Shown here piece after piece: positions 1 to 8,137 of a stretch of 31,853 nucleotides of DNA. The stretch is taken from NCBI GenBank assembly GCA_047638695.1, contig JBLINY010000044.1, positions 1 to 31,853 on the forward strand, read 5' to 3'. Under the pieces are notes generated by a model. That model saw only the letters and a program-made list of their open reading frames with translations, did no database searches and was not told the DNA's origin. The translations under genes were made by a program, and so were the position numbers. How positions within the stretch are numbered: position 1 is the first letter of the stretch; each line of letters begins with the position of its first letter. The stretch comes from JAHECQ01 sp047638695 (GTDB lineage Bacteria; Actinomycetota; Acidimicrobiia; Acidimicrobiales; SZUA-35).

Positions 1-19
1 GGGAGTAGTGACGCGGATG

Positions 20-118
20 GCGAAGCGGGAGGCGTCAGCCGACCCAATCTGACTGCGAAGCGGGAGGCGTCAGCCGACCCAATCTGACTGCGAAGCGGGA
101 GGCGTCAGCCGACCCAAT
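20..118. repeat. 35-bp tandem direct repeat, about 2.8 copies
   Basis: Units begin at 20, 55 and 90 with GCGAAGCGGGAGGCGTCAGC. The first two are identical over 35 bp. The third stops after 29 bp, where the sequence changes to the 3' end of the trehalose gene. The array may continue beyond the left edge. It lies immediately after the stop codon of that gene, so it would form the start of its 3' untranslated region. No CRISPR-like spacers are present, because the units abut directly. Confidence 0.9.
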
Positions 119-119
119 A

Positions 120-2663
120 TTAGAGATTCAATGCGTTGTTGATGAGTCCGAGGTGGCTGTAGGCCTGGGGGAAGTTGCCGAGGGCTCGTTGCTGGGACGG
201 TTCGTATTGCTCGGTCATCAACCCGGTCTTTCCAGCCAGTTGGCACAGCTCACTGAATAGTGAGCGGGCGTCTTCGATCCGGCCAATGAGCGCCAGCGAG
301 TCGACGAGCCAGCTGGTCATCAGATTGAAGCCGCCTTCGCGACCTGGGAGCCCGTCATCTTGGAGGTAGCGGTACACGGTCGGGCCATTGCGCAGACCGC
401 GCTCGACAGCAGCAACGGTTGAGACGAAGCGTGGGTCGTCGGGGGTAACGAGGCCCCAGAGTCCGACCGCAAGCACCGAAGCGTCAAGGTCATCCCCGTC
501 GTATGCGGCGGTGAAGGTGTCGCGCCTTTCGTTCCAGCCGTTGGCGAGGATGTCATCGGCGATCTCGTCTCGCAGCACGACCCACGCCGCTGGCTCGCGA
601 TCGAGGAACTGGTCGGCGATCGCGATGGCCCGGTCGACGGTGACCCAGCACATCACCTTTGAGTAAATGTGGTGACGGGGAGGTTTACGGATTTCCCAGA
701 TGCCGTGGTCGGGTTCGTTCCAACGACGTGAGACGGCAAGCACCATTGACTCGACGAGGCGCCAGTGTTCGGCCGATAGCGCTTCGCCTCGTTTGAGCAG
801 CAGATGAACGAGATCGACGATGGGACCGAAGACGTCGAGTTGCACTTGGCCGTCGGCCGCGTTGCCAACCCGTACTGGTCGTGAGCCTCCGTAGCCAGCC
901 AGTTCGCTGATGTCGGCTTCGGGCGGTAGGTGACGGCCGGTGACGTTGTACAGCGGGGCCAGGCGTTCGGGGTCGGAGCGTGTCTCGAGGATGCCGAGTA
1001 CCCAGTCGAGGAAGGCCATAGCTTCGGCGTGAGAGCCGAGCCGCACCAGAGCCGAGGCCGAGAAGGCGGCATCGCGTAGCCAGCAGTAGCGGTAGTCCCA
1101 GTTGCGGACACCACCGAGGTGTTCGGGGAGGCTGGTCGTGGCAGCGGCGAGGATGGCGCCGGTGGGGCCGTGGCAGAGCGCCTTCAACGTCAGTCCGCTT
1201 CGAGCAATCAGGTCGCGTTCGAGCTGTGGGAGTTCGAGCTTGGCTGTCCAGTTCTCCCAGAAACGCTGGGTGTCCTGGCGGCGATCAAGCTCGGGTCGAG
1301 CATCGGCCCGGAGGGTGCCGGTACCGCAACGGAGCTCGAGGACTAGGTCGTTGTCGCCTCGGTCAGCCGCGCCGAGATCGACGGTGCCGCGTGCTGTCTG
1401 ATGGATCCCGTCTTGCACGATTTCCCACCTGACCTCTGGTGCCCGCAACACCATCAGGTCGGCGGTGCCCTGGACGACGACGCCCTCGTCACGCACCTCG
1501 AGTTGGGTGGGAACGCGCCCAAAGTCGAGTCGCGGGGCGAATTCGATAACGGCCGACCCGGTGCCGCTGAGCGACCGGATGAGATCGCTGCGGCCGGCCA
1601 GGCGGCGTGACCTACCGCTGGACACGTCGAGGTAGTCGGTGACGGTGAATCCGGTGAATTCTGTTTCAAGCACCATGGTTCCCTGCCGGTAGCGCTGGCC
1701 GATCGGCTCGGATCCATCGGTGGGTTCGACCGCGAAGTAGCCGGCCGATGGGCCACCGAGAAGCTCGGCGAACACGGCGGCAGAATCAATACGGGGGGCG
1801 CAGAGCCAGGTCACCCGGGCGGAGGGTGTGAGCACCGCTGCGGTGCGGAGGTCGGATAACAGGGAGTGTTGTTCAATCGGTACAAGGCCCGATCCGCGCA
1901 GCCACTCGGCTCGTAACTCGGATAGGAGGGCCAGTATCTGGGCGACGGTGTCGGTGTCCTTCACCCGGTAGGCGGCCGAGGTCTGTCCCTCGCCAACCTT
2001 GATGCCGATGTCGGGGCCTGTCAGCGTGCGGAACCCGTCTTCGTCGGTGACGTCGTCGCCGAGGAAGATGACAGCGGAGGCCCCAACCTGGGCCCGGATG
2101 GTTTCGAGGGCCCACCCTTTATTGGTTTCGATCACCGACATCTCGACGATGTCATGACCGTTGCGAGTGTGGATGCCGTCCCAGCCTGCTGGACCTCGGA
2201 CGAGGTGTTCGCGGGCTTCGAGAGCGACCTCTTCAGATAGACCCCGCAGGTGGAAGGTTACGCCAGTCGGTTTTTCTTCAACGAGGGCGTCGAACTGCCG
2301 GCCCAACACCTGCACTGCTTCGGTGAGTTCACGGCGCTTGGCGACCAACCCGTCGCTGAGCTGGCTGGCGAACCCGAGATCGAACTCGCTGCCGTGACTG
2401 CCGACGAGACGAACTTCTTCGGGGAATCGGGACAATGTTGCCAGGTCGCGAAGACTGCGGCCGGAGATGACGGTGACATGGGTGTTGGCCTGCTCGGCGA
2501 GGCTCCGAATGGCCGAAACTGCATCGCGGTCGGGCCGGGCTTCCATCGGGTCGTCAACCAGAGGCGCCATGGTGCCGTCGTAGTCGCATGCGACCAAGAG
2601 CGACGGCACTCTCGCTAGCCGGCGGATTCGCTCGCCCAGGTCGGCAAGACTGTCACTCGTCAC
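120..2663 (-). CDS. Trehalose-6-phosphate phosphatase / GH15 glucoamylase-trehalase fusion
   Basis: 847 aa with two catalytic modules. Residues about 20-250 are an OtsB-type HAD phosphatase: motif I DYDGT at 27-31, a lysine at 182 and the acidic motif GDDVTDEDGF at 202-211. Residues about 265-847 are a glycoside hydrolase family 15 module with NWDYRYCWLRDA near 522, a WEIR motif with candidate acid E657, and a C-terminal TEQYEP...GNFPQAYSHLGL block with a candidate base near E818. The first half would convert trehalose 6-phosphate to trehalose. The second half, if a trehalase as in mycobacterial GH15 enzymes, would split trehalose to glucose; maltose or oligosaccharide hydrolysis is an alternative. 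The GTG start at 2663 has AGGAG at 2669-2673, five bases upstream. No signal peptide is seen, so it is probably cytoplasmic. Domain identity is clear; GH15 substrate is inferred. Confidence 0.92.
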   Translation of the reverse strand: MTSDSLADLGERIRRLARVPSLLVACDYDGTMAPLVDDPMEARPDRDAVSAIRSLAEQANTHVTVISGRSLRDLATLSRFPEEVRLVGSHGSEFDLGFASQLSDGLVAKRRELTEAVQVLGRQFDALVEEKPTGVTFHLRGLSEEVALEAREHLVRGPAGWDGIHTRNGHDIVEMSVIETNKGWALETIRAQVGASAVIFLGDDVTDEDGFRTLTGPDIGIKVGEGQTSAAYRVKDTDTVAQILALLSELRAEWLRGSGLVPIEQHSLLSDLRTAAVLTPSARVTWLCAPRIDSAAVFAELLGGPSAGYFAVEPTDGSEPIGQRYRQGTMVLETEFTGFTVTDYLDVSSGRSRRLAGRSDLIRSLSGTGSAVIEFAPRLDFGRVPTQLEVRDEGVVVQGTADLMVLRAPEVRWEIVQDGIHQTARGTVDLGAADRGDNDLVLELRCGTGTLRADARPELDRRQDTQRFWENWTAKLELPQLERDLIARSGLTLKALCHGPTGAILAAATTSLPEHLGGVRNWDYRYCWLRDAAFSASALVRLGSHAEAMAFLDWVLGILETRSDPERLAPLYNVTGRHLPPEADISELAGYGGSRPVRVGNAADGQVQLDVFGPIVDLVHLLLKRGEALSAEHWRLVESMVLAVSRRWNEPDHGIWEIRKPPRHHIYSKVMCWVTVDRAIAIADQFLDREPAAWVVLRDEIADDILANGWNERRDTFTAAYDGDDLDASVLAVGLWGLVTPDDPRFVSTVAAVERGLRNGPTVYRYLQDDGLPGREGGFNLMTSWLVDSLALIGRIEDARSLFSELCQLAGKTGLMTEQYEPSQQRALGNFPQAYSHLGLINNALNL

Positions 2664-2731
2664 AGGAGCTCCTCAAACACATGGCCGGTCGCAACCTAGC
2701 GCCTTTGCGGGCTGCCGATACTCACCACTCT

Positions 2732-2762
2732 CAGGTAAGTATCATCGGTCGATAGATACCTG
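2732..2762. promoter_or_regulatory. Imperfect dyad, candidate operator
   Basis: A 31-bp inverted repeat has outer arms CAGGTA and TACCTG and inner arms TATC and GATA. It lies in the 101-bp divergent region between the trehalose fusion and the metallopeptidase and ends two bases before the ATG at 2765. The metallopeptidase has no recognisable ribosome binding site, so this could be an operator over a leaderless promoter. The dyad is visible; the role is inference. Confidence 0.4.
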
Positions 2763-2764
2763 TC

Positions 2765-4156
2765 ATGACCTTCCCGACACCTCCAACTAGGCCACCCACC
2801 GTCGGGGACCCCCCGACCGGAACCCCACCAGCGATGTGGGCCGAGCCGTCGCCGTCGCCGTCTCCTCCACCGAAGTCGTTCCCCGAGGGCCTGGTGATCG
2901 GCCTGGCTGTCGTTGTGGCAGCCATTCTCGTACTGGGTGGTTTGTTCGCCTGGACTCGATTTGGCTCCAACGAGAGCACCGAGACAGCGGCCGAGGGCCC
3001 AGCTGCAACGTCCTCGACGGCACTGCCAACGACCGATTCGACGGCTGGTTCTGTCTCAGACAGAGGAGCTGCCGCCGAGCAAGAAGCGGACGATGTCATC
3101 CCCGATAGCGAAACACCAGCGTTTAGTAATGCGCCGTGCCCCGGTGATGTCCCGGAAGAGGTCTGTCGCGCCGCCGCGTTCGTCGAGAACTTTCGAGGCA
3201 AGCCGTTCAAAGAGTTTCCTACCGTCGAGCTGGTCACCGACGATGACTTCGGCGAGCGAATTCTGCGCGACTTCGAAGATGCCCGAGACGAGCTGGATAT
3301 CACCACCGAGATGTGGCGCTCATTGGGGTTCATCGATCCCGCCGTCAATCTTGCTGACGCCCTGGCTACGAGCTACGAGGTCGGCGTGGTTGGTGTGTAC
3401 TTCACCGACACCAAAGAGCTCTACGTGCAGGGCACCGAGCTGAATCTGTATGCCGAGCTGGTCATCGTCCACGAGCTCGCGCATGCTCATGACGACCAGT
3501 GGCTCAATCTTGATCGACCTGAGTTCGAGGAGGTCGATGACGAGGTCGGGTACGGCTTCTCCGCGGTGGTTGAGGGCAATGCCAGTCGAGTCGAAGCGGC
3601 TTGGCGCGCAGGGCTCAGTGCCGGTCAGCAAGAGGAGCTCGGCGCTCTCGAGCTGGGTCTGCTCAGCCCCGAGGATATCGAAGTCTATTTGTCACTGCCG
3701 CGGCTGCTGCTGTTGTTCCAGATTTCGCCCTATCAGGACGGTGAGGTTTTTATCGAAGCGGTTGCCGCTCGCGGTGGCGAGGACGCCGTGAACGAGGCGT
3801 TCGCCAATCCGCCCCGCACCAGCGAGCAGGTATTGCACCCCGAGTTGTACGCGGCCGGCCACCAGCTGATCGAGGTGGCTCCGCCCCCGGCCGAGGGTGA
3901 CATCATTGACGAGGGTCTGGTCGGCGAGTTGGCCTTTGACTTATGGTTCAGCGACCAGGCTGGCGATGGCTGGGGTGGCGACTACTACGTGAGCTGGCGA
4001 ACCGATAGCGGGGCATGCACCCGCATCGACGTTGTCGGCGACACCGAGCTGGATACCGACGAGCTCTTTGATGCCGCTGATTTGTGGGCTAGGGAAGCTC
4101 AAGGTCGCTCGGTTGAACGAGTCGACGGGCTCGTGCGCATCACCGGTTGTTACTGA
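2765..4156 (+). CDS. Membrane-anchored HExxH putative zinc metallopeptidase
   Basis: 463 aa. Residues 1-40 are rich in proline, serine and threonine and lack a signal-peptide shape. A single transmembrane segment follows at about 43-63, then a Ser/Thr/Glu-rich stalk and a globular domain from about 125. HELAH at 236-240 (H236, E237, H240), followed by HDDQW, and an EGNASRVE block at E270 resemble zinc-binding actinobacterial proteins in which the third ligand is the Glu of an EGxA motif. Cys residues at about 125 and 134 and near the C-terminus could form disulfides, which fits an extracytoplasmic domain. The catalytic motif is intact, but the substrate and exact family are unknown to me. It is divergent from the trehalose gene and followed after 26 bp by an F420 oxidoreductase. 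There is no good ribosome binding site at the ATG. Confidence 0.75.
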   Translation: MTFPTPPTRPPTVGDPPTGTPPAMWAEPSPSPSPPPKSFPEGLVIGLAVVVAAILVLGGLFAWTRFGSNESTETAAEGPAATSSTALPTTDSTAGSVSDRGAAAEQEADDVIPDSETPAFSNAPCPGDVPEEVCRAAAFVENFRGKPFKEFPTVELVTDDDFGERILRDFEDARDELDITTEMWRSLGFIDPAVNLADALATSYEVGVVGVYFTDTKELYVQGTELNLYAELVIVHELAHAHDDQWLNLDRPEFEEVDDEVGYGFSAVVEGNASRVEAAWRAGLSAGQQEELGALELGLLSPEDIEVYLSLPRLLLLFQISPYQDGEVFIEAVAARGGEDAVNEAFANPPRTSEQVLHPELYAAGHQLIEVAPPPAEGDIIDEGLVGELAFDLWFSDQAGDGWGGDYYVSWRTDSGACTRIDVVGDTELDTDELFDAADLWAREAQGRSVERVDGLVRITGCY

Positions 4157-4182
4157 TCCGCTAGCTGGGTCACTATCTAACG

Positions 4183-5082
4183 ATGAAGATCCGCATTGGT
4201 TACGGCCTGGGCACGAGCAGCAATACCAACGACCAGGATCGTTTCGACGCCCTGATCGACGGGCTCGAAGAACATGGATTTGACTCGCTCTGGCTTTCCG
4301 AGCGGCTGACCAGCGAATGCCCCGACCCATTGGTTGGCATGGCGTACGCCTGTGGCCGCACCAAGAACCTGAAGGTCGGGATGTCGGTCATGGTCTTGCC
4401 CGGCCGCAATCCGGTGGTGCTGGCCAAGTCGATCGCCAGTCTCGACCGGCTTTCGGCCGGACGAGTTCTGCCCGCGTTCGGCCTCGGTGTTGCCAACTCG
4501 GCTGAACATCAGGCCTTCGGCGTCGATCGCAAAGACCGGGGCGGTTGGTTCAACGAGGCCCTGCCGCTGATGCGTCGCTTGTGGAGCGAAGACCACGTGG
4601 ACCATGACGGCAAGCGGTTCAAGATCACCGATGTCACCGTGCGACCGAAGCCAACGCAGACGCCGTTGGAGGTTTGGCTCGGTGGGCGAGCCCCTCTTGA
4701 AATGAAGCGGGTTGGAGTTCACGGCGATGGATGGCTTCCGTCGTTCTGCACCCCGGCCGATGTCACCGAGGGTCGAGCCCATATCGAACAGATCCTGAAA
4801 GAAAACGATCGCCAGATCGAAGACGACCACTGGGGCGTCCTGATTCCGTATCGCTCTGATGGTGCCGAAATTCCCGAGCAGATGGCGGCCATCGTCGCGG
4901 CCCGCAACCCCGAAGCTGATGCCGGTGACATCGTTCCGACGCTCAGCGAGTTGCCCAAGACTATTCAGGGATTTATTGACGTCGGCTTCACGAAGTTCGT
5001 CCTGATTCCCACCACCGAACCCGACGATTGGTCGCCGGAGCTGGCCGACGTCGCCGATCTGGTCAAGCCAATCGAGAACTGA
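4183..5082 (+). CDS. LLM-class F420-dependent oxidoreductase
   Basis: 299 aa with the luciferase-like monooxygenase fold. Recognisable blocks are an N-terminal strand starting MKIRIGYGLG, the segment FDSLWLSERL, LKVGMSVMVLPGRNPVVLAK, and the SAGRVLPAFGLG loop common to F420-binding members. It also has the PLEVWLGGRAP block that follows the active-site half. It should use reduced or oxidised coenzyme F420 for hydride transfer to an unknown substrate. Of the named subfamilies it looks closest to TIGR03854-like proteins, but this is from memory. It follows the metallopeptidase by 26 bp in the same direction and converges on the thioredoxin/NHL gene. No Shine-Dalgarno sequence is evident before the ATG. 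Family is confident; reaction unknown. Confidence 0.88.
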   Translation: MKIRIGYGLGTSSNTNDQDRFDALIDGLEEHGFDSLWLSERLTSECPDPLVGMAYACGRTKNLKVGMSVMVLPGRNPVVLAKSIASLDRLSAGRVLPAFGLGVANSAEHQAFGVDRKDRGGWFNEALPLMRRLWSEDHVDHDGKRFKITDVTVRPKPTQTPLEVWLGGRAPLEMKRVGVHGDGWLPSFCTPADVTEGRAHIEQILKENDRQIEDDHWGVLIPYRSDGAEIPEQMAAIVAARNPEADAGDIVPTLSELPKTIQGFIDVGFTKFVLIPTTEPDDWSPELADVADLVKPIEN

Positions 5083-5104
5083 CGGTTTCTAAGGCCGTTG
5101 TCTC
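5074..5104. terminator. Weak bidirectional hairpin between convergent genes
   Basis: GAGA at 5074-5077 can pair with TCTC at 5101-5104, and ACGG at 5082-5085 with CCGT at 5095-5098, separated by a small internal loop. It overlaps both stop codons of the convergent genes. There is no convincing T-run on either strand, so this is a tentative call. Confidence 0.25.
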
Positions 5105-6572
5105 AGCTCGCTTGCCCGTTCTCGGCGCCAACTATCTCGAGCGGCCAGGCTGCCCGTGACGCTAGATCCACCATGATGAGGCGATGGTTGGCCGTGTCAG
5201 CGACGGCTAGGAACCCTCCGGGCAACACTTCGAGATCCTCGGGTTGGCGTAGCCCGGCCAAGCCCAGGGTCCGCACCCGGCGGTCCCCAATGCAGCGAAT
5301 GCGGTTGTTGCCGGTGTCAGCGATGTAGATGATGCCGTCGACATCGATGGCTAGCCCCGACGGCCGTTGCATCCTTGCCTGATGGACCGGCCCGTCTGTT
5401 AGGCCGAACTCCTCGAACCCATTGTTGGTGACGGTGCGAACGACGCTGTCGCCGGTGAGTAGCCGCAAGTTGCTCGATGCCGCATCGAGGAAGGCGAGGC
5501 CGTTGGGTGTGCGAATGACATCAACTGGTTGAGCGAGCTCGGCCCGCCAAGCCGGCCCATCATCGGTACCGGTGAAACCGCTGCCGGCCACCACGCCGAT
5601 CGCCGGCTCGGGATGACGGACGATGCGCAGTAGCTGGTTGTCGCCAGCATCGGCGATGACCAGCGATCCATCGACATCAACCGCGAGGCCCTGTGGACGT
5701 TCGATGCCGTCGGCGAGCAACGTGCGACCGCCGGCCAAGTCGAGCTCGGAGACTTGGCCGAGATCGGGCTGCGAGACGGCCAGGGTCGATGCCGAGAGGG
5801 CGCAGACTCGACCGAGGTCAGCAATATTGGAGAACGCAGCCGTGACATGAGCGCGGCGAACGTCACCGCTGAGGGCGAGAACAAGCACCCGGTCGTTGCC
5901 GCTGTCGGCCACTGCCAGGCGAACGCCCCCGTTGGCGTCGGCCGGGATGAGGGCAACACTTGATGGCCACGCAAGGGCTCCATCAGGGGCGTTCGTCGTT
6001 GGCACAATCGGCTCGGGCAGCTCGAGGCGCTCGGTCTTCTTGCTGCGTCCGGTCTTCTTTCGGTATTCGGTCTTCTTGCGATGATCCTCTTCAGCCTTGA
6101 GCAGCGCGAGTTCGGCTGCCTCGTGTAGCGGGTCAAGGTTGTCGAGCCCGAGCGAGACGCCGACGGCTCGACCCCGATGGTCGACCACGACAGCGGCCGG
6201 CCATCCTCCCGGGCTGTATCGGGCCCACGTGAGCAGGGCAGGGTCGTGCACGACCGGCATCTTCAAGTGCATCCGGGCGACCGCGTCCTCGACAACTGCG
6301 GTGTCGCGTTCGTAGGCAAACCGCGGACTGTGAACGGCAACCACGGTGAGGGATTGAGGGAGATGTCGGCGAAGTGCTTGGAGTTCGAGCAGCCGAGCCC
6401 GGCTCGCCTCACAACCCACCGACCAGAACACGATGATGGTCACGCGGCCGCGTTGGCTCCGCTCGTCGAGCGGCGGGGTGGTCAGCCATTCCGTCCCGAT
6501 CACCGGTGGTGCCTTGGGATTCACCCCTCTCCATCGGCTACCGTCGGCTCGAGCTGAGGGCCTATCGGTCAC
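5103..6572 (-). CDS. NHLRC2-like protein: thioredoxin-fold domain plus NHL beta-propeller
   Basis: 489 aa. Residues about 25-150 resemble the thioredoxin-like domain of NHLRC2 relatives, with VFWSVGCEAS, VVAVHSPRFAYERD and a WPAAVVVDHRG strand. Where relatives carry Cys-x-x-Cys this protein has C54-x-x-S57, so it is a monothiol variant. A basic linker at about 164-182 holds three KKT-type hexapeptides. Residues about 195-480 form NHL repeats (for example AVADSGNDRVLVL, VIADAGDNQLLRI, YIADTGNNRIRCI and AVADTANHRLIMV), predicting a six-bladed propeller. No signal peptide or membrane anchor is visible. The GTG start at 6572 lacks a clear ribosome binding site, and an internal GTG about 18 codons later is possible. 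It is divergent from the acyl-CoA synthetase with only 29 bp between starts. Function unknown; possibly a redox or protein-interaction role. Confidence 0.85.
   Translation of the reverse strand: MTDRPSARADGSRWRGVNPKAPPVIGTEWLTTPPLDERSQRGRVTIIVFWSVGCEASRARLLELQALRRHLPQSLTVVAVHSPRFAYERDTAVVEDAVARMHLKMPVVHDPALLTWARYSPGGWPAAVVVDHRGRAVGVSLGLDNLDPLHEAAELALLKAEEDHRKKTEYRKKTGRSKKTERLELPEPIVPTTNAPDGALAWPSSVALIPADANGGVRLAVADSGNDRVLVLALSGDVRRAHVTAAFSNIADLGRVCALSASTLAVSQPDLGQVSELDLAGGRTLLADGIERPQGLAVDVDGSLVIADAGDNQLLRIVRHPEPAIGVVAGSGFTGTDDGPAWRAELAQPVDVIRTPNGLAFLDAASSNLRLLTGDSVVRTVTNNGFEEFGLTDGPVHQARMQRPSGLAIDVDGIIYIADTGNNRIRCIGDRRVRTLGLAGLRQPEDLEVLPGGFLAVADTANHRLIMVDLASRAAWPLEIVGAENGQAS
6032..6085. repeat. 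18-bp coding microrepeat, three units
   Basis: CGGTCTTCTT occurs at 6032, 6050 and 6068, exactly 18 bp apart. On the minus strand these units encode the basic RKKTxx hexapeptides joining the thioredoxin-like and NHL domains. The exact spacing suggests expansion by slippage or unequal crossing within the linker. Confidence 0.75.
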
Positions 6573-6586
6573 CGGTTTCGAGAATC

Positions 6587-6592
6587 AAGGAG
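6587..6592 (+). promoter_or_regulatory. Ribosome binding site fixing the acyl-CoA synthetase start
   Basis: AAGGAG ends nine bases before the GTG at 6602. This favours GTG 6602 over a longer reading frame from 6506, whose extra 32 residues would overlap the divergent gene and are unlike the family N-terminus. Confidence 0.75.
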
Positions 6593-6601
6593 CGTGTAGC
6601 T

Positions 6602-8137
6602 GTGAAGGTCCCATTGACCATCAACGACTTCCTCGACCGGAGTGTCGCTGTCTATCCCGATCGGGTCGCCATCGTCGACGAGCCTGATCAGGTTGCGGCG
6701 CCCCTTGGCGAGATCACTTACGCCCAACTGGGCGATATTCGCCGCCAAATGGGTGTCGCCATGGACGAGCTCGGCCTTCCGATGGGTGCCCGGGTGGCCA
6801 TGGTGTCGCACAACTCGGCTCGTTTGCTCACCTCGTTTTTCGGTGTGTCCGGGAACGGTCGAGTCTTCGTTCCAATCAACTTCCGGCTCAGCAAGCCCGA
6901 GGTCGAGTACATCCTCGAGCACAGCGGCGCCGAAGCCGTCCTGATCGACCCCGAGCTCGAGGCCGATCTTGGCGACATCGCCTGCAAGCACAAGTGGATC
7001 ATTGGTCCGGAGTCCGATGGTTTCTGGTATGGCCGGGAGGGCACTCCGACGCCCTGGCAACCCGACGAAGACGCCACCGCATCGATCAACTACACCTCGG
7101 GCACGACGGCTCGGCCCAAGGGGGTCGAGCAGACCCACCGGGCCCGTTGGACCAACGCCGCCATCTTTGGGTGGCAGGCCACCGTCACCGATCGCGACGT
7201 CTACCTGCACACGCTGCCCATGTTCCACTGCGACGGCTGGGGGATGCTCTACACCGTCACGGCCATGGGTGTGAAGCACGTTGTCCTCCGCAAGGTGGAC
7301 GGCGCCGAAATTCTGCGACGCATCGATCAGCATGGCGTCACGCTCATGTGTGGTGCACCGGCTGTTGTTACCGCCGTCCTTGATGCGGCAGCCGAGTGGG
7401 ATGGTGAGATTCCGGGTAAGGGCACGGTGCGGATCGTCGTCGCCGGTGCACCGCCTCCAACTGCCATTATCGAGCGGGTCGAAACCGAGCTCGGTTGGGA
7501 GTTCATCCAGATTTACGGCCTCACCGAGACGGCACCGCTCATCACCATGAATCGCACCCGCCAGGAGTGGGACAATCTGAGTTCACTCGAGCGAGCTCAG
7601 AAACTGAGCCGGGCTGGCGCTCCTGTTGTCGGTATGGACACCAAGATCGATGGTGAAGGCGAGATCCTGGCCAAGGGGAACCACATCCTCAAGAGCTATT
7701 GGGCACAGCCCGAGGCCACCGATGAGGCGCTCGAAGGTGGCTGGTTCCACACGGGTGACGGCGGCCAAATCGACGATGAGGGTTACATCGCCATCACGGA
7801 CCGCAAGAAAGACGTCATCATCTCCGGCGGCGAGAATGTGTCGTCGATCGAGGTCGAAGACACCCTGTTTTCCCATCCCGACGTCGTCGAGGTAGCGGTT
7901 ATCGGCGTGCCGCACGAGAAATGGGGCGAGACGGTGAAGGCGCTGGTGGTCATGTCCGAAGGTGCTGATGTCACCGAGGGCCAGCTCATCAGCTACTGCC
8001 GCGACAACCTGACGCACTACAAGTGCCCGACATCGATTGAGTTCCGTGACGAACTGGCCCGTACCGCCACCGGCAAATTGCAGAAGTTCAAGCTGAGGGC
8101 CCCCTTCTGGGAGGGCCGTGAGAAGCAGATCAACTAG
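6602..8137 (+). CDS. AMP-dependent acyl-CoA synthetase (FadD-like)
   Basis: 511 aa from the chosen GTG. It has the full set of adenylate-forming enzyme signatures: the phosphate loop YTSGTTARPKG at about 164-174, YGLTET at about 305-310, the GWFHTGDGG segment, the hinge DRKKDVIISGGENVSS, and the C-terminal TATGK lysine motif. It should activate a fatty or other carboxylic acid with ATP and transfer it to CoA. Chain length cannot be told. No membrane segments are seen. It heads a tight co-directional run of lipoprotein, M20 peptidase and nitroreductase, with the next gene overlapping its 3' end by 20 bp. Confidence 0.93.
   Translation: MKVPLTINDFLDRSVAVYPDRVAIVDEPDQVAAPLGEITYAQLGDIRRQMGVAMDELGLPMGARVAMVSHNSARLLTSFFGVSGNGRVFVPINFRLSKPEVEYILEHSGAEAVLIDPELEADLGDIACKHKWIIGPESDGFWYGREGTPTPWQPDEDATASINYTSGTTARPKGVEQTHRARWTNAAIFGWQATVTDRDVYLHTLPMFHCDGWGMLYTVTAMGVKHVVLRKVDGAEILRRIDQHGVTLMCGAPAVVTAVLDAAAEWDGEIPGKGTVRIVVAGAPPPTAIIERVETELGWEFIQIYGLTETAPLITMNRTRQEWDNLSSLERAQKLSRAGAPVVGMDTKIDGEGEILAKGNHILKSYWAQPEATDEALEGGWFHTGDGGQIDDEGYIAITDRKKDVIISGGENVSSIEVEDTLFSHPDVVEVAVIGVPHEKWGETVKALVVMSEGADVTEGQLISYCRDNLTHYKCPTSIEFRDELARTATGKLQKFKLRAPFWEGREKQIN

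Noticed and set aside
20..118. CRISPR array
   Set aside because: Units abut without spacers, and no cas gene is in the window.
6506..6601. Extended N-terminus of the acyl-CoA synthetase
   Set aside because: It would overlap the divergent gene start, and the AAGGAG site points to GTG 6602.
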